The translations under genes and the position numbers were made by a program. A DNA stretch of 64,000 bases. Source: JACCZR01 sp963844805 (GTDB taxonomy: Bacteria; Actinomycetota; Thermoleophilia; Solirubrobacterales; Thermoleophilaceae). The notes below the pieces were generated by a model. It ran no database searches. It saw nothing but the letters and a program-made list of their open reading frames with translations, and was not told where the DNA came from. Numbering within the stretch: position 1 is the first letter of the stretch; the number at the start of each line of letters is the position of its first letter. The stretch is from the NCBI GenBank assembly GCA_963844805.1, contig CAWJPU010000001.1:310001-374000 (forward strand), in the 5' to 3' direction. Positions 25,108-34,330 of this stretch are shown piece by piece.

Positions 25108-26903
25108 CTAGAGCTTCTGCTCGAGCGCGTCGAGCTGCTCGCGCAGCTCGTCCGGCAGCTTGTCGCCGAACTGGGCGTAGTGCTCGCGCACCTGCGCGAG
25201 CTGGGCCTTCCAGTCCTCGGGCTCCACGCTCAGCAGCTCCTCCATCGCCTCGTCGGAGATGTCGAGGCCGTCGAGGTCGAGCGACTCCGCCTTGGGCACC
25301 AGCCCGATCGGCGTCTCCACCGCCTCGGCGTCGTCGTCGCAGCGCCGGAAGATGTAGGCCAGCACGCGCGAGTTCTCGCCGAAGCCGGGCCACAGGAACT
25401 TGCCGTCCTCGTCCTTGCGGAACCAGTTGACCATGAAGATCTTCGGCAGCACCGCGCCCTCGCGCCTGCCGATCTCCAGCCAGTGCGAGAAGTAGTCGGC
25501 CATGTGGTAGCCGCAGAAGGGCAGCATCGCCATCGGGTCGAAGCGCAGCTGGCCCACCTCGCCGGCGGCCGCCGCGGTCTTCTCCGAGCCCATGATCGAG
25601 CCGAGGAATACGCCGTGCTCCCACGAGGTGGCCTCGTGGACCAGCGGCACCACCGTCGCCCGGCGCCCGCCGAACAGGAAGGCGTCGATCGGCACGCCGG
25701 CCGGGTCCTCCCAGTTGTCGGCGATCGAGGGGCACTGGCCCGCGGGGGTGGTGAAACGGGCGTTGGGGTGGGCGGCCGGCTGGTCGGAGTCCGGCGTCCA
25801 GTCGTTGCCGTGCCAGTCGATCAGGTGGCTCGGGGGGTCGCTCGGTCATCCCCTCCCACCACACGTCGCCGCCGTCGGTCTTCGCACAGTTGGTGAAGAT
25901 CGAGTTCTCCCGCACGGTGGCCATGGCGTTGGGGTTGGTCTTCTCGCCGGTGCCGGGCGCCACGCCGAAGAAGCCGTACTCCGGGTTGATCGCGTGCAGG
26001 CGGCCGTCGTCGGCGAACTTCATCCAGGCGATGTCGTCGCCGACCGTCTCGACCTCCCAGCCCTCGAGCGTGGGGATGAGCATGGCCAGGTTGGTCTTGC
26101 CGCAGGCCGACGGGAACGCGCCGGCCACGTGCTTGACCTCGCCCTCGGGCGAGGTCAGCTTGAGGATCAGCATGTGCTCGGCCAGCCAGCCCTCGTCCCG
26201 AGCCATGACCGAGGCGATCCGCAGCGCGAAGCACTTCTTGCCCAGCAGCGCGTTGCCGCCGTAGCCCGAGCCGAACGACCAGATCTCGCGGGTCTCGGGG
26301 AAGTGGACGATGTACTTGTTGTCGGCGTTGCAGGGCCACGACGAGTTGTCGTTCGGCGCCCCGACCGAGTGCAGGCAGGGCACGTAGTCGCCGTCGTCGC
26401 CCAGCGCGTCGAGCGCGGCCTTGCCCATGCGGGTCATGATCCGCATGGACACCGCCACGTAGGCGGAGTCGGTCAGCTGCACGCCCACGTGGGCGATCGG
26501 AGAGCCGATCGGGCCCATCGAGAAGGGCACCACGTACATGGTGCGGCCCTGCATGCAGCCGCTGAAGAGGTCGCGCAGCGTCTCCCGCATCTCGTCGGGA
26601 TCGCGCCAGTTGTTGGTCGGGCCGGCGTCCGCCTCGTTCTGGGAGCAGATGAAGGTGCGGTCCTCGACCCGGGCGACGTCGCCGGGGTCCGAGCGGGCGA
26701 GGTAGGAGTTCGGGCGCTTGGCGTCCGAGAGCTTCTCGAAGGTGCCGGCGTCGACCAGCTCGCGCACAGAGCTGGTCGTACTCCTCGGCGGAGCCGTCGC
26801 ACCAGTGAACGGCATCGGGCTGGGCCAGCTCCGTCACCTCGTCAACCCACGCGCGCAGCTTGGCGTGGGAGGTCGGCGGGGCGGCGGCTGTATTGCTCGG
26901 CAT
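25108..26903 (-). CDS. pckG: Phosphoenolpyruvate carboxykinase, GTP-dependent (two frameshifts)
   Basis: About 597 residues once two inserted C residues (near 26765 and 25838) are removed. It interconverts oxaloacetate plus GTP with PEP, GDP and CO2. Motifs are the P-loop AGAFPSACGKTNLAML (with the mobile active-site Cys of GTP enzymes), the substrate loop SFGSGYGGNALLGKKCFALR, metal-binding VGDDIAWMKF, and FLFGGRRATVVPLV. The C-terminal FMVNWFRKDEDGKFLWPGFG is also characteristic. The minus-strand leader has GAGGAG before ATG 26903. It links C4 intermediates from the ethylmalonyl-CoA pathway to gluconeogenesis. Divergent from the sortase gene. Confidence 0.93.
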
Positions 26904-26953
26904 GGGCTCCTCAGTCGTGGCCTAGGGCGGCGTAAGGCTACCGACCCAATGCT

Positions 26954-26959
26954 TAGACT
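26954..26959 (+). promoter_or_regulatory. -10 element of the sortase gene
   Basis: TAGACT lies 9 bases upstream of ATG 26969, without a Shine-Dalgarno, consistent with a leaderless mRNA. Confidence 0.45.
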
Positions 26960-26968
26960 CGGGCCTCA

Positions 26969-27571
26969 ATGCGCTCCGTCCTGCGCTTCGTCGCCTCGGT
27001 CCTGACCGTGAGCGGGATCCTCCTGATCGCCGATGCGGGGGCCACTCTGGCCTGGCAGGAGCCGATCTCCTACGTGACCTCCCTCGTGCGCCAGAACGCG
27101 CTGGAGGGCGCGCTCGCGGATGCGCCGGAACGCGTCCGGAACGGGCAAGCCACTGCCCGGCGACGCGATCGGCAAGATCACCCTGCCGGCCATCGACAAG
27201 TCCTACCTGGTGGTGGAGGGCACCGACACCGACGACCTGCGCAAGGGCCCGGGGCACTACGACGACACCCCGCTGCCCGGGCAAGCCCGGGACCGTCGGG
27301 ATCGCCGGCCACCGGACCACGCACGGGGCGCCGTTTCGCAACATCGACAAGCTGAGCCGCGGCGACGACGTGATCGTGGACACCGTCGACGGGCGCTTCG
27401 TTTACGAGGTCGAGATGCAGAAGATCGTCGACCCCGACCGACCTGTCGGTGAAGGAGCGGGTGGGCTATGACCGGCTGATCCTGAGCGCCTGCCACCCCC
27501 TGTACAGCGCTGCTCAGCGGATAGTGGTCTTCGCCCGGTTCGTCCGGCGGGAGCCCTCGAGGGTGACCTAG
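26969..27571 (+). CDS. Sortase, class E-like (three frameshifts)
   Basis: About 200 residues read through insertions near 27145, 27282 and 27440. N-terminal uncleaved anchor SVLRFVASVLTVSGILLIAD, then the sortase beta-barrel: IGKITLPAIDKSYLVVEGTD, catalytic His in GIAGHRTTHGAPFRNID, catalytic Cys in LILSACHPLYSAAQRIV, and the Arg two residues before the final strand (VVFARFV). It cleaves sorting signals and couples proteins to peptidoglycan. The LPRTG protein at 6606 is a candidate substrate. ATG 26969 is supported by a leaderless -10. It converges with a tiny membrane-protein gene, the stops overlapping. Confidence 0.85.
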
Positions 27572-27702
27572 ACGCGCTCGATCCTGGCGCCGCTGTCGTC
27601 GATCTCGGACTGGTCGCGCGATTCGAAGAAGAGCACGAGCGCGACGACGAGGGCCAGCGAGATCACCAGCACGGCGAGCCAGTACACGACCTTCACGAAC
27701 AC
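27568..27702 (-). CDS. 44-residue single-pass membrane protein
   Basis: GTG 27702 opens 44 codons with one strong transmembrane helix (VVYWLAVLVISLALVVALVL) and a charged tail (ESRDQSEIDDSGARIERV). A leaderless -10, TAGGCT on the minus strand at 27709-27714, sits 6 bases upstream of the start. The stop overlaps that of the sortase gene on the opposite strand. The helix, acidic tail and promoter together make it a credible gene. No function can be assigned. Confidence 0.6.
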   Translation of the reverse strand: MFVKVVYWLAVLVISLALVVALVLFFESRDQSEIDDSGARIERV

Positions 27703-27811
27703 GCGGCGAGCCTAACGCGGAAGCACTCGCCGGCGCTCGTCAGGACCGGGCGAACGCCGGTGCGACCGAGGCCGGCACCGGGATCCGATGGAGCCGCTCG
27801 CGGCCGCTGCT

Positions 27812-28342
27812 CTACTCCACGGCGCCTTCCGCCGGAGGGGCGTCGCCGTTGCCCGGCTGCTTGCGGGGCACGAGCACCGCGCGCCTGAACTCGGCGACCA
27901 GCGTGCCGTCCTGGTTGAGGACCCGGGTGTGCACTTTCACCACGCCGCGATCCTGCTTGGAGCGCGAGGGCGTGACCTCCAACACCTCGGACTCGCAAAA
28001 CAGCGTGTCGCCGTGGAACACCGGCGCCGGGTGCTTGAGGTCCTCGGTGGCCAGGTTGGCGATCGCCTTGCCCGACACGTCGCCGACCGACATGCCCAGA
28101 GCCAGCGAGTAGACCAGCGGCCCCACCACCACGTTGCGCCCCTGCTGAGACTGCGCCGCGTACACGTCGTTGATGTGCAGCGGGTGGTGGTTCATCGTGA
28201 TGAGGCAGAACAGGTGGTCGTCGGCCTCGGTGACCGTCTTGGCCGGCCAGTGCTTGTAGGTGGCGCCAACCTCGAACTCCTCGAGATAGCGCCCGTACTG
28301 GCGGGCCCCCGAGGCCTCGCGCGTTGCTTGATCGGTATCCAT
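27812..28342 (-). CDS. MaoC-type hydratase, candidate mesaconyl-CoA hydratase
   Basis: 176 residues, a single hot-dog domain. YGRYLEEFEVGATYKHWPAK starts the fold. The catalytic hydratase-2 motif appears as TEADDHLFCLITMNHHPLH, containing the Asp-x-x-x-x-His-like pair, and GPLVYSLALGMSVGD forms the central helix. The product may be a mesaconyl-CoA/beta-methylmalyl-CoA hydratase. Support: it sits next to and divergent from mcl, the next enzyme in the pathway. The classic Rhodobacter enzyme is about twice as long (double hot dog), so function is inferred from context. A general enoyl-CoA hydratase is the alternative. Start ATG 28342. Confidence 0.75.
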   Translation of the reverse strand: MDTDQATREASGARQYGRYLEEFEVGATYKHWPAKTVTEADDHLFCLITMNHHPLHINDVYAAQSQQGRNVVVGPLVYSLALGMSVGDVSGKAIANLATEDLKHPAPVFHGDTLFCESEVLEVTPSRSKQDRGVVKVHTRVLNQDGTLVAEFRRAVLVPRKQPGNGDAPPAEGAVE

Positions 28343-28383
28343 GAGCGCGACGAATCTAGCGACCAGCCGCTCGGGCTCCCGCC

Positions 28384-28507
28384 TCAGCGGGGGAGTCGGA
28401 CCGTGAACCGGCGCCTCGTGACGTTGCCCTCGGTCTCCTCCGCCCGGAGGCGGACCACGTAGCGGCCCGGCGGCGCCGCCCGGATCCGGCCACCGCGCCG
28501 GCGATAG
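28384..28507 (-). pseudogene. Orphan C-terminal fragment of a secreted protein
   Basis: About 41 codons on the minus strand end in GRYVVRLRAEETEGNVTRRR and FTVRLPR before a TGA. The pattern PPGRYVVRLRA...EGN is the final beta-hairpin of the C-terminal modules found on many secreted proteins of this lineage. An in-frame TGA lies just upstream and no start is present, so only the tail of a lost gene remains. It lies within the mch-mcl intergenic region and touches the mcl -10 element. Confidence 0.5.
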
Positions 28508-28510
28508 CCT
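28505..28510 (+). promoter_or_regulatory. -10 element of mcl (leaderless)
   Basis: TAGCCT lies 9 bases upstream of ATG 28520 with no Shine-Dalgarno between. Confidence 0.5.
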
Positions 28511-28519
28511 CAGGCCGCG

Positions 28520-29641
28520 ATGCGCAACCCGAGAGACTTCTTCAAGCCCCTCTGCCAGGGCGCCCCCACCCCTCAGGCGGAGATCCCCTTCACCCCGTCG
28601 AGGATGATCCACTTCCTCGACTTCTCCAACGAGAAGATGGTCGCCAAGGCCGGCGACATCGCCCAGAAGACCGACATCCTCCTGGGCAACCTCGAGGACG
28701 CCATCCCGGTGGACCGCAAGGAGGCCGCCCGCGCAGGGCTGGTGAAGGCCGCCCAGGAGACCGACCTGGGGCAGACCGCGCTCTGGACCCGCGTCAACGC
28801 GCTGGACTCGCCCTGGGTGCTCGACGACCTCACGACTCTGGTGGGCGAGATCGGCGACAAGCTCGACGTGATCATGGTCCCCAAGGTCGAGGGGCCGTGG
28901 GACATCCACTACGTGGACCGCCTGCTGGCCCAGCTCGAGTCCCGCAACGGGATCCAGAAGCCGCTCTTGGTCCACGCCATCCTCGAGACCGCGCTAGGCG
29001 TGGCCAACCTCGAGGAGATCGCGACCGCCTCGCCGCGCATGCAGGGCATGAGCTTCGGCCCGGCGGACCTGGCCGCGTCGCGGCGGATGAAGACCACCCG
29101 CGTCGGCGGCGGCCACCCCGGCTACCGGGTGATCGAGGATCCCGAGACCGGCGGCGAGGACAGCCCGCGGCATTCCTTCCAGCAGGACCCGTGGCACTAC
29201 TCGATCGCGCGCATGGTCGACGCCTGCACGGCGGCCGGGATCCTGCCGTTCTACGGGCCCTACGGCGACATCAAGGACGTCGAGGGCTGCGAGACCCAGT
29301 TCCGCTCGGCTTTCCTGCTGGGCTGCGTCGGCGCCTGGTCGCTGCATCCCGTCCAGATCGATCTCGCCAAGAAGGTCTTCTCGCCGGACCCCGAGGAGGT
29401 CAAGTTCGCCAAGAAGGTGATCGAGGCGATCCCCGACGGCGCGGGCGTCCACATGATCGACGGCAAGATGCAGGACGACGCCACCTGGAAGCAGTGCAAG
29501 GTGATGGTGACCCTGGCCGAGCTGCTGGCCGAGAAGGACCCCGAGCTCGCCGAGGCCTACGAGATGAACGGCGACGGCCACGGCGGCTCGTTGCCGACCG
29601 GCTCGGACACCCAGCCCACTACCCTCCCCAGCAGTGGCTGA
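28520..29641 (+). CDS. mcl: L-malyl-CoA / beta-methylmalyl-CoA lyase (HpcH/CitE family)
   Basis: 373 residues, intact. It cleaves beta-methylmalyl-CoA to glyoxylate and propionyl-CoA, and malyl-CoA to glyoxylate and acetyl-CoA. The TIM barrel shows ILLGNLEDAIPVDRKEAARA (catalytic Asp/Glu region), VIMVPKVEGPWDIHYVD, LLVHAILETALGVANLEEI (metal Glu) and SFGPADLAASRRMKTTRVGG (metal Asp). MIDGKMQDDATWKQ marks the C-terminal lid. From memory, this arrangement and the ALWTRVNAL segment closely match the Chloroflexus malyl-CoA lyase rather than citrate lyase beta subunits. Divergent from the MaoC hydratase. Together with ccr and ecm this makes an ethylmalonyl-CoA pathway role convincing. Confidence 0.9.
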   Translation: MRNPRDFFKPLCQGAPTPQAEIPFTPSRMIHFLDFSNEKMVAKAGDIAQKTDILLGNLEDAIPVDRKEAARAGLVKAAQETDLGQTALWTRVNALDSPWVLDDLTTLVGEIGDKLDVIMVPKVEGPWDIHYVDRLLAQLESRNGIQKPLLVHAILETALGVANLEEIATASPRMQGMSFGPADLAASRRMKTTRVGGGHPGYRVIEDPETGGEDSPRHSFQQDPWHYSIARMVDACTAAGILPFYGPYGDIKDVEGCETQFRSAFLLGCVGAWSLHPVQIDLAKKVFSPDPEEVKFAKKVIEAIPDGAGVHMIDGKMQDDATWKQCKVMVTLAELLAEKDPELAEAYEMNGDGHGGSLPTGSDTQPTTLPSSG

Positions 29642-29674
29642 GACCCTCTCCGAACCGCGCGACTGAAGGATCGG

Positions 29675-29690
29675 GTGGACCAGGGTCCAC
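29675..29690. promoter_or_regulatory. Palindrome between mcl and the phosphoesterase gene
   Basis: GTGGACC-AG-GGTCCAC is a perfect 7-base inverted repeat 33 bases after the mcl stop and 16 bases before ATG 29707. The 2-base centre is too tight for a stable hairpin loop and there is no T-tract, so an operator fits better than a terminator. Confidence 0.45.
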
Positions 29691-29706
29691 ACAAAGCTTC
29701 ATTCGC

Positions 29707-31079
29707 ATGAAGCGAGCGGGGGTCGGGCTGGCGGTCTTGGTCGCGCTGCTGGTCGCTCCGGCCCAATCGGGCGCGCGGGGCCTACCCGATCTCAAGCCGA
29801 CGTCCGTGAGGGCGCTCTCCTCCCAAGTCGCGCCGGGCAGCCTGTTCCGCGTGCGCGACCGCGTGCTTAACGCGGGCCGCGCCCGCAGCCGCTCGTTCAC
29901 CATGCGCTACCTGCTCTCGCGGGACCGCCGCCGCGGCCGCGACTTGACGCTGCGCGGCGGGCGGAGGGTGGGCCGCCTGCGCGCGCGGAGGAGCTCCACC
30001 CGCTCGACGCGGGTGCGGGTGCCCGCGGGTACCCCCGCTGGGCGCTGGTGGGTGCTCGCCTGCGCCGACCCCCGCCGCCGGATCAGAGAGCGCCGCGAGC
30101 GCAACAACTGCAGGGCCAGCGTGCGACGGGTCCTCGTCGCCGCGCCGGCGGCTGCGGGCGCGCCGGCACCGGCCTGCCGCCCGCCTCCCGCCGCCCGCGT
30201 CCCCGGCCGCGCCGGCCGGCACCCTGGTCGCCGCGGTGGGTGACATCGCCTGCGACGCCGACGACCCCGACTACAACGGCGGCGAGGGCACCACCGGCCT
30301 GTTCGCCCGCTGTCGCCAGCGCCACGTCGCCCGGCTGGTGCCCGGCGCCGCGCGCTTCCTCGCCCTGGGCGACCAGCAGTACGAGCAGGGCACCGCGGCC
30401 CAGTTCGCGGGCTCCTACGACCACTTCTTCGGCGCGTTCAAGTCCATCACCCACCCCGTCCCCGGCAATCACGAGTACGAGGATCCGGCGGGCGGCGCCA
30501 GCGGCTACTTCGGGTACTTCGGCAGCCGAGCCGGCGACCCGGCCAAGGGCTACTACAGCTTCGACGTCGGCGGGTGGCACGTGGTGGCCCTGAACTCCAA
30601 CTGCGACTTCGTCAGCTGCGACGCGGGCTCGGCCCAGGAGACGTGGCTGCGTGCAGATCTGGCAGCCCATCCCAACCGCTGCGTCGCCGCGATGTGGCAC
30701 CACCCCCTGCTTCTCCAGCGTCACCGACTTCTCCGGCACCAAGCTCGGCGAGGAGAAGCGCGTGGCCCCGCTCTGGAAGGCGCTTCGCGAGGCGGGCGCC
30801 GAGCTGGTGCTCACGGGCCATTCGCACACCTACGAGCGCTTCGCGCCCATGACCGAGACCGGGTCCGCGAGCGACGCAGGCCTCCGCCAGCTCGTGGTCG
30901 GCACCGGCGGCGAGGAGCACCACCCGATCTTCTTCCCGAACACCTACGCCACCAGCCAGAAGCGAGACTTCGCCAACTTCGGCCTGCTCCGCCTGCGGCT
31001 CACGGCGACCGGCTACAGCTGGGCTTTCGTGGGCGAGTCCGGGGCGACCCTGGACTCGGGCAGCGCCGTCTGCCGCTGA
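29707..31079 (+). CDS. Secreted CARDB + metallophosphoesterase protein (two frameshifts)
   Basis: About 457 residues after insertions near 30165 and 30705. The signal peptide AGVGLAVLVALLVAPAQSGA is followed by an Arg-rich CARDB-like Ig domain: LPDLKPTSVRALSSQVAPGS, then TPAGRWWVLACADPRRRIRE. A Pro-rich linker leads into a calcineurin-like phosphoesterase domain. Its metal motifs are AVGDIACD, LALGDQQY, PVPGNHEYED, AAMWHHP and VLTGHSHTYERFAPM, the full D-x-D/GNH/H/GHxH set of purple-acid-phosphatase-like enzymes. It probably releases phosphate from extracellular esters. The gene follows mcl by 66 bases with a palindrome between. Confidence 0.85.
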
Positions 31080-31160
31080 GGCGGATCCCCTTGCTGGCGC
31101 GCGGGGACGACCTGACATAGGTTGGGGCCGCCCCGTCTGACCCTCTCGAGGAGGCCGCAC

Positions 31161-31898
31161 ATGCTTTCGAACCTCCGCTCGTACCGCCCTGGCCACGCCA
31201 CGGTGGTCGCCTACATCGCGTTGTTCGTCGCTCTTGGGGGCAGCTCCTATGCCGCGATCCGCGTCGGCAGCCCGCAGATCGTCAACAACAGCGTCCGCAG
31301 CAAGGACATCCGCAACAACGACGTGCGCGGGAGGGACATCCGTAACGGAACGATCGGCACCGCTGACGTCGGCAACGAGTCGCTGCTGGCCGAGGACTTC
31401 AAGCCGGGTCAGCTTCCGGCCGGGCCGCAAGGGGGCCCGAGGGGCGGGCCCCAGGGGCTTCGGGGGGCGAAGGGCGATCAAGGGCTGGTCGGTCCCACCT
31501 TCGGGCGCTCCGGTCAGGGCCAGTGCGACCCGACCAGCACCGCGTTCCTGACCTGCGCGACCACCGGGCGGATCGGCCTGCCGACGTCGGGGCGCGTCCT
31601 GCTTATCGGGGCGTCCTCATGGGACAACGATCTGAAGGAAGATCCGCCGAACTCCGGCAGCTGCCACCTCGAGGCGGACGGGAACGCCGTCGGTCCCGCA
31701 GGCTCCCCCTTCGAGGTCGATGCCGGCGAGGACACCACGATCCACAACCCTGGTCAGGGGGGAAGCATCGCGGTCACGGCCGTCTCCGGTGTGCTCGCCG
31801 CCGGCCCACACACGTTCGAGCTCAAGTGCAACGAGACCGACGGCAGCATGTTCTTTACCGACTCGACGATCTCGGCCGTACTGCTCGGCGGCTCGTAG
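31161..31898 (+). CDS. Exported collagen-like protein of the ALGGSSYA family
   Basis: 245 residues. The signal anchor (VVAYIALFVALGGSSYAAI) and following repeats VNNSVRSKDIRNNDVRGRDI and RNGTIGTADVGNESLL match the protein at 19455. A short collagen-like Gly-x-y stretch then appears (AGPQGGPRGGPQGLRGAKGD), and finally a ~140-residue beta-rich domain with three Cys. GAGGAGG provides a Shine-Dalgarno for ATG 31161. The modular design suggests a surface or matrix protein whose beta-rich head varies between paralogues. No enzymatic motif is visible and the function is unknown. Confidence 0.78.
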   Translation: MLSNLRSYRPGHATVVAYIALFVALGGSSYAAIRVGSPQIVNNSVRSKDIRNNDVRGRDIRNGTIGTADVGNESLLAEDFKPGQLPAGPQGGPRGGPQGLRGAKGDQGLVGPTFGRSGQGQCDPTSTAFLTCATTGRIGLPTSGRVLLIGASSWDNDLKEDPPNSGSCHLEADGNAVGPAGSPFEVDAGEDTTIHNPGQGGSIAVTAVSGVLAAGPHTFELKCNETDGSMFFTDSTISAVLLGGS

Positions 31899-32001
31899 GC
31901 ACAGCCATCGGACACGGCGCCACGGGACGCGGGCAGCGCCGGCTGCCGGCGAGCGCCCGGAGTCCGAGATCCGCTGGCCGCTGGCAGAGGCTCTCCCTGG
32001 C

Positions 32002-32033
32002 GGAGAACTCGTCCGGCGGCTGACGAATTCTCC
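32002..32033. repeat. Long imperfect inverted repeat before sucC
   Basis: GGAGAACTCGTC (32002-32013) and GACGAATTCTCC (32022-32033) pair at 11 of 12 positions around an 8-base centre. It lies 104 bases past the collagen-like gene and 73 bases before sucC. It may end the upstream transcript, though there is no T-tract, or may regulate sucC. It shares the GCTGACGA core with sites at ~1187-1213 and 21067-21085. Confidence 0.45.
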
Positions 32034-32106
32034 GGACCCCTGGGCCGGTTCCCAGGCTCAGGGTGGGCATCGGCCGGCCGGCCATCGATAGGGTTCCCGC
32101 CCGCTC

Positions 32107-33413
32107 ATGAGGTTCTTCGAGTACGAGGCCCGCGAGATCGTCAAGCGCGCGGGCATCCCGGTGACCGATTTCGGCTTCGCCACCTCGGCCGAGCAGGCGA
32201 GGCAGATCGCCGAGCGGATCGGCGGCCCGACGGTCATCAAGTCCCAGGTGCTGACCGGCGGCCGCATGAAGGCCGGCGGCGTGCAGTTCGCCGACACCGC
32301 GGACGAGGCCGCCCAGCACGCCGAGCACGTCCTGAACCTGGAGATCAACGGCCACGAGCCCCGCGGCGTGCTGGTGGACACCCGCGCCGAGGTCGAGCAG
32401 GAGTACTACGCGGGCGTGGTGTGGGACGGCATCCGCAAGCAGCCGGTGCTGCTCTTCTCCGACATGGGCGGCATCGACATCGAGGAGGTCGCCGAGCAGC
32501 ACCCCGATCACGTGGGCCGCGCCCATTTCTCGACTCTCCGCCCCTTCAGCGACTTCCAGGCCAAGGAGGTGATCGCCTCGATCGGCGTCACCGGCCGGCC
32601 GCTGCAGCGCCTCACCCCCATCCTCACCCGCTTGGCGCAGCTGTTCCTGGAGCGCGACATGACCCTGGCGGAGATCAACCCGCTGGGCGAGCTCACCGAC
32701 GGCCGCTTCGTGGCCCTCGACGCCCACATGGACATGGAGAACGAGGCCCGCCCGCGCCAGCAGAAGCTGCTGGAGGACCTCGGGGTGGGCGACGAGGAGA
32801 CCCGCCAGGCCCGCGAGCCGACGGAGTTCGAGCTCGGCCGGCGAGGAGGTCGACGGCATGGACCACCGCGGGGTGGCCGGCAACGTCACCGAGTTCGACG
32901 GCAACCTCGGCCTCGTGATCGGCGCCGGCGGCGGCTCGCTGACGCTGTTCGACGCGGTGCGCGCCCACGGCGGCGACCCGGCGAACTACTGCGAGATCGG
33001 CGGCAACCCCTCGGTGCGCAAAGGCGGAGGGGCTGGCCAAGCTGGTGCTCCAGAAGCCCGGCGTGGACAAGATCGCGGTGATGATGTCGATCGTCTCCAA
33101 CACCCGGGTCGACATCGTCGCCCGCGGCGTGGTCAAGGCCTGCCTGGACCTGGGCTTCGACCCGGCCGAGAAGATCGCGATCTTCCGCATCCCGGGCGCC
33201 TGGGAGGAGGAGGGCTTCAAGATCCTCGACAAGTACGGCGTCGAGTACACCGACCGCTCGGTCTCCATGCACGAGGCGGCGCGGCGCGCCGTGGAGAAGA
33301 TCCAGGGCTCGGCCGACGGCGGCGCCGACCCCTCCGAGATGCGCCAGACCACCGGCGAGGTCGGCGCGGAGAGCGAGCCGGCTTCGCCTGCAGCATCCTC
33401 CAGTTCGGAACTA
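32107..33413 (+). CDS. sucC: Succinate-CoA ligase beta subunit (frameshifted)
   Basis: ATP-grasp subunit of the CoA ligase that makes or uses succinyl-CoA. It reads through insertions near 32836 and 33023. Motifs: MRFFEYEAREIVKRAGIPV, the ATP-grasp Lys region GGPTVIKSQVLTGGRMKAGG, DMTLAEINPLGELTDGRFVA with the metal-binding Glu/Asn, and ALDAHMDMENEA. GNPSVRKAEGLAKLVL (after correction) and MMSIVSNTRVDIVARGVVKA complete the C-terminal flavodoxin-like domain. The 3' end is unclear because no stop appears before sucD begins, probably due to another lesion near 33410. A malate-CoA ligase is an alternative reading given the nearby mcl, but the sequence fits SucC at least as well. Confidence 0.8.
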
Positions 33414-34330
33414 CTGTCAATCCTTTCACGAAAACACGACCTTCATCGTCCAGGGCATCACCGGCCGCGAGGCGGTCAACCTCACCCGCGAGTGCCTGGA
33501 CTACGGCACCGGAGCCAAGGTGGTCGGCGGCGTGACGCCGGGCCGTCTGGGCCGCGAGGTCCACGGCGTGCCGGTGTTCGACACCGTCGCGCAGGCGGTG
33601 GAGCACCACGGCGGCCCGATCGACGGCTCGGTCGTGACCGTCCCCCCCGCCTTCACCAAGGACGCCGTGCTGGAGGCCATCGAGCACGACGTGAAGCTGA
33701 TCGTGATCGTGACCGAGCGCATCCCGCGTCGCGATGTGGCTCAGATGGTCGAGCGCGCCAACGAGAAGGGTGCCCGCATCATCGGCCCCAACTGCCTCGG
33801 CGTGATCGTGCCCGACGTGATCAAGATGGGCGGCATCGGCGGCCCCGCCAAGGACGCCGCCAAGGCGTACACGCCCGGCCCCGTCGGGGTGATCTCGCGC
33901 AGCGGCGGCATGACCACCGAGATGTCCTCGACGTTGACGGCGGCGGGGCTCGGCCAGTCGACCGCCGTGTCCATCGGCGGCGACGCGATCATCGGCTCCT
34001 CCTACGCCGAGCTGATGCCGCTGTTCGAGGCCGACGAGCAGACCGCAGGCCATCGTCATCTACACCGAGCCCGGAGGGCGCATGGAGGCCGAGCTGGCCG
34101 AGTGGGTCAAGGCCAACGACAGCCGGCTGCCGATCGTCGCCTTCATGGCCGGCCGCTTCATGGACGAGATGCCCGGCATGAGCTTCGGCCACGCCGGCAC
34201 GATCGTGGAGGGCAAGGAGGACACCGCGACCGAGAAGATCGCCCGCCTCGGCGAGGCCGGCATCCAGGTGGCGGAGGAGATCTCCGAGATCCCCGACCTC
34301 GTCAAGGCCAGGATCGGGGTGGCCGCCTGA
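33414..34330 (+). CDS. sucD: Succinate-CoA ligase alpha subunit (frameshifted)
   Basis: About 304 residues, with an insertion in LSIL-HENTTFIVQGITG near 33426 and another near 34045. The CoA-binding Rossmann turn FIVQGITGREAVNLTRECL is followed by GAKVVGGVTPGRLGREVHGV and IIGPNCLGVIVPDVIKMGGI. VGVISRSGGMTTEMSSTLTA carries the CoA/phosphate contacts, and the active-site phosphohistidine lies in MSFGHAGTIVEGKEDT. The start is uncertain: the expected MSIL begins at a CTG at 33414 that may be a damaged ATG or GTG. The stop overlaps the ATG of the ferredoxin-like gene. The alpha subunit cycles phosphate between succinyl-phosphate and the beta-subunit nucleotide. Confidence 0.85.

Noticed and set aside
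25108..34330. Treating pckG, sucC, sucD and other frameshifted genes as pseudogenes
   Set aside because: All motifs are intact on both sides of each lesion, the lesions are single-base and share one polarity, and the functions are central; sequence error is far more likely than decay.
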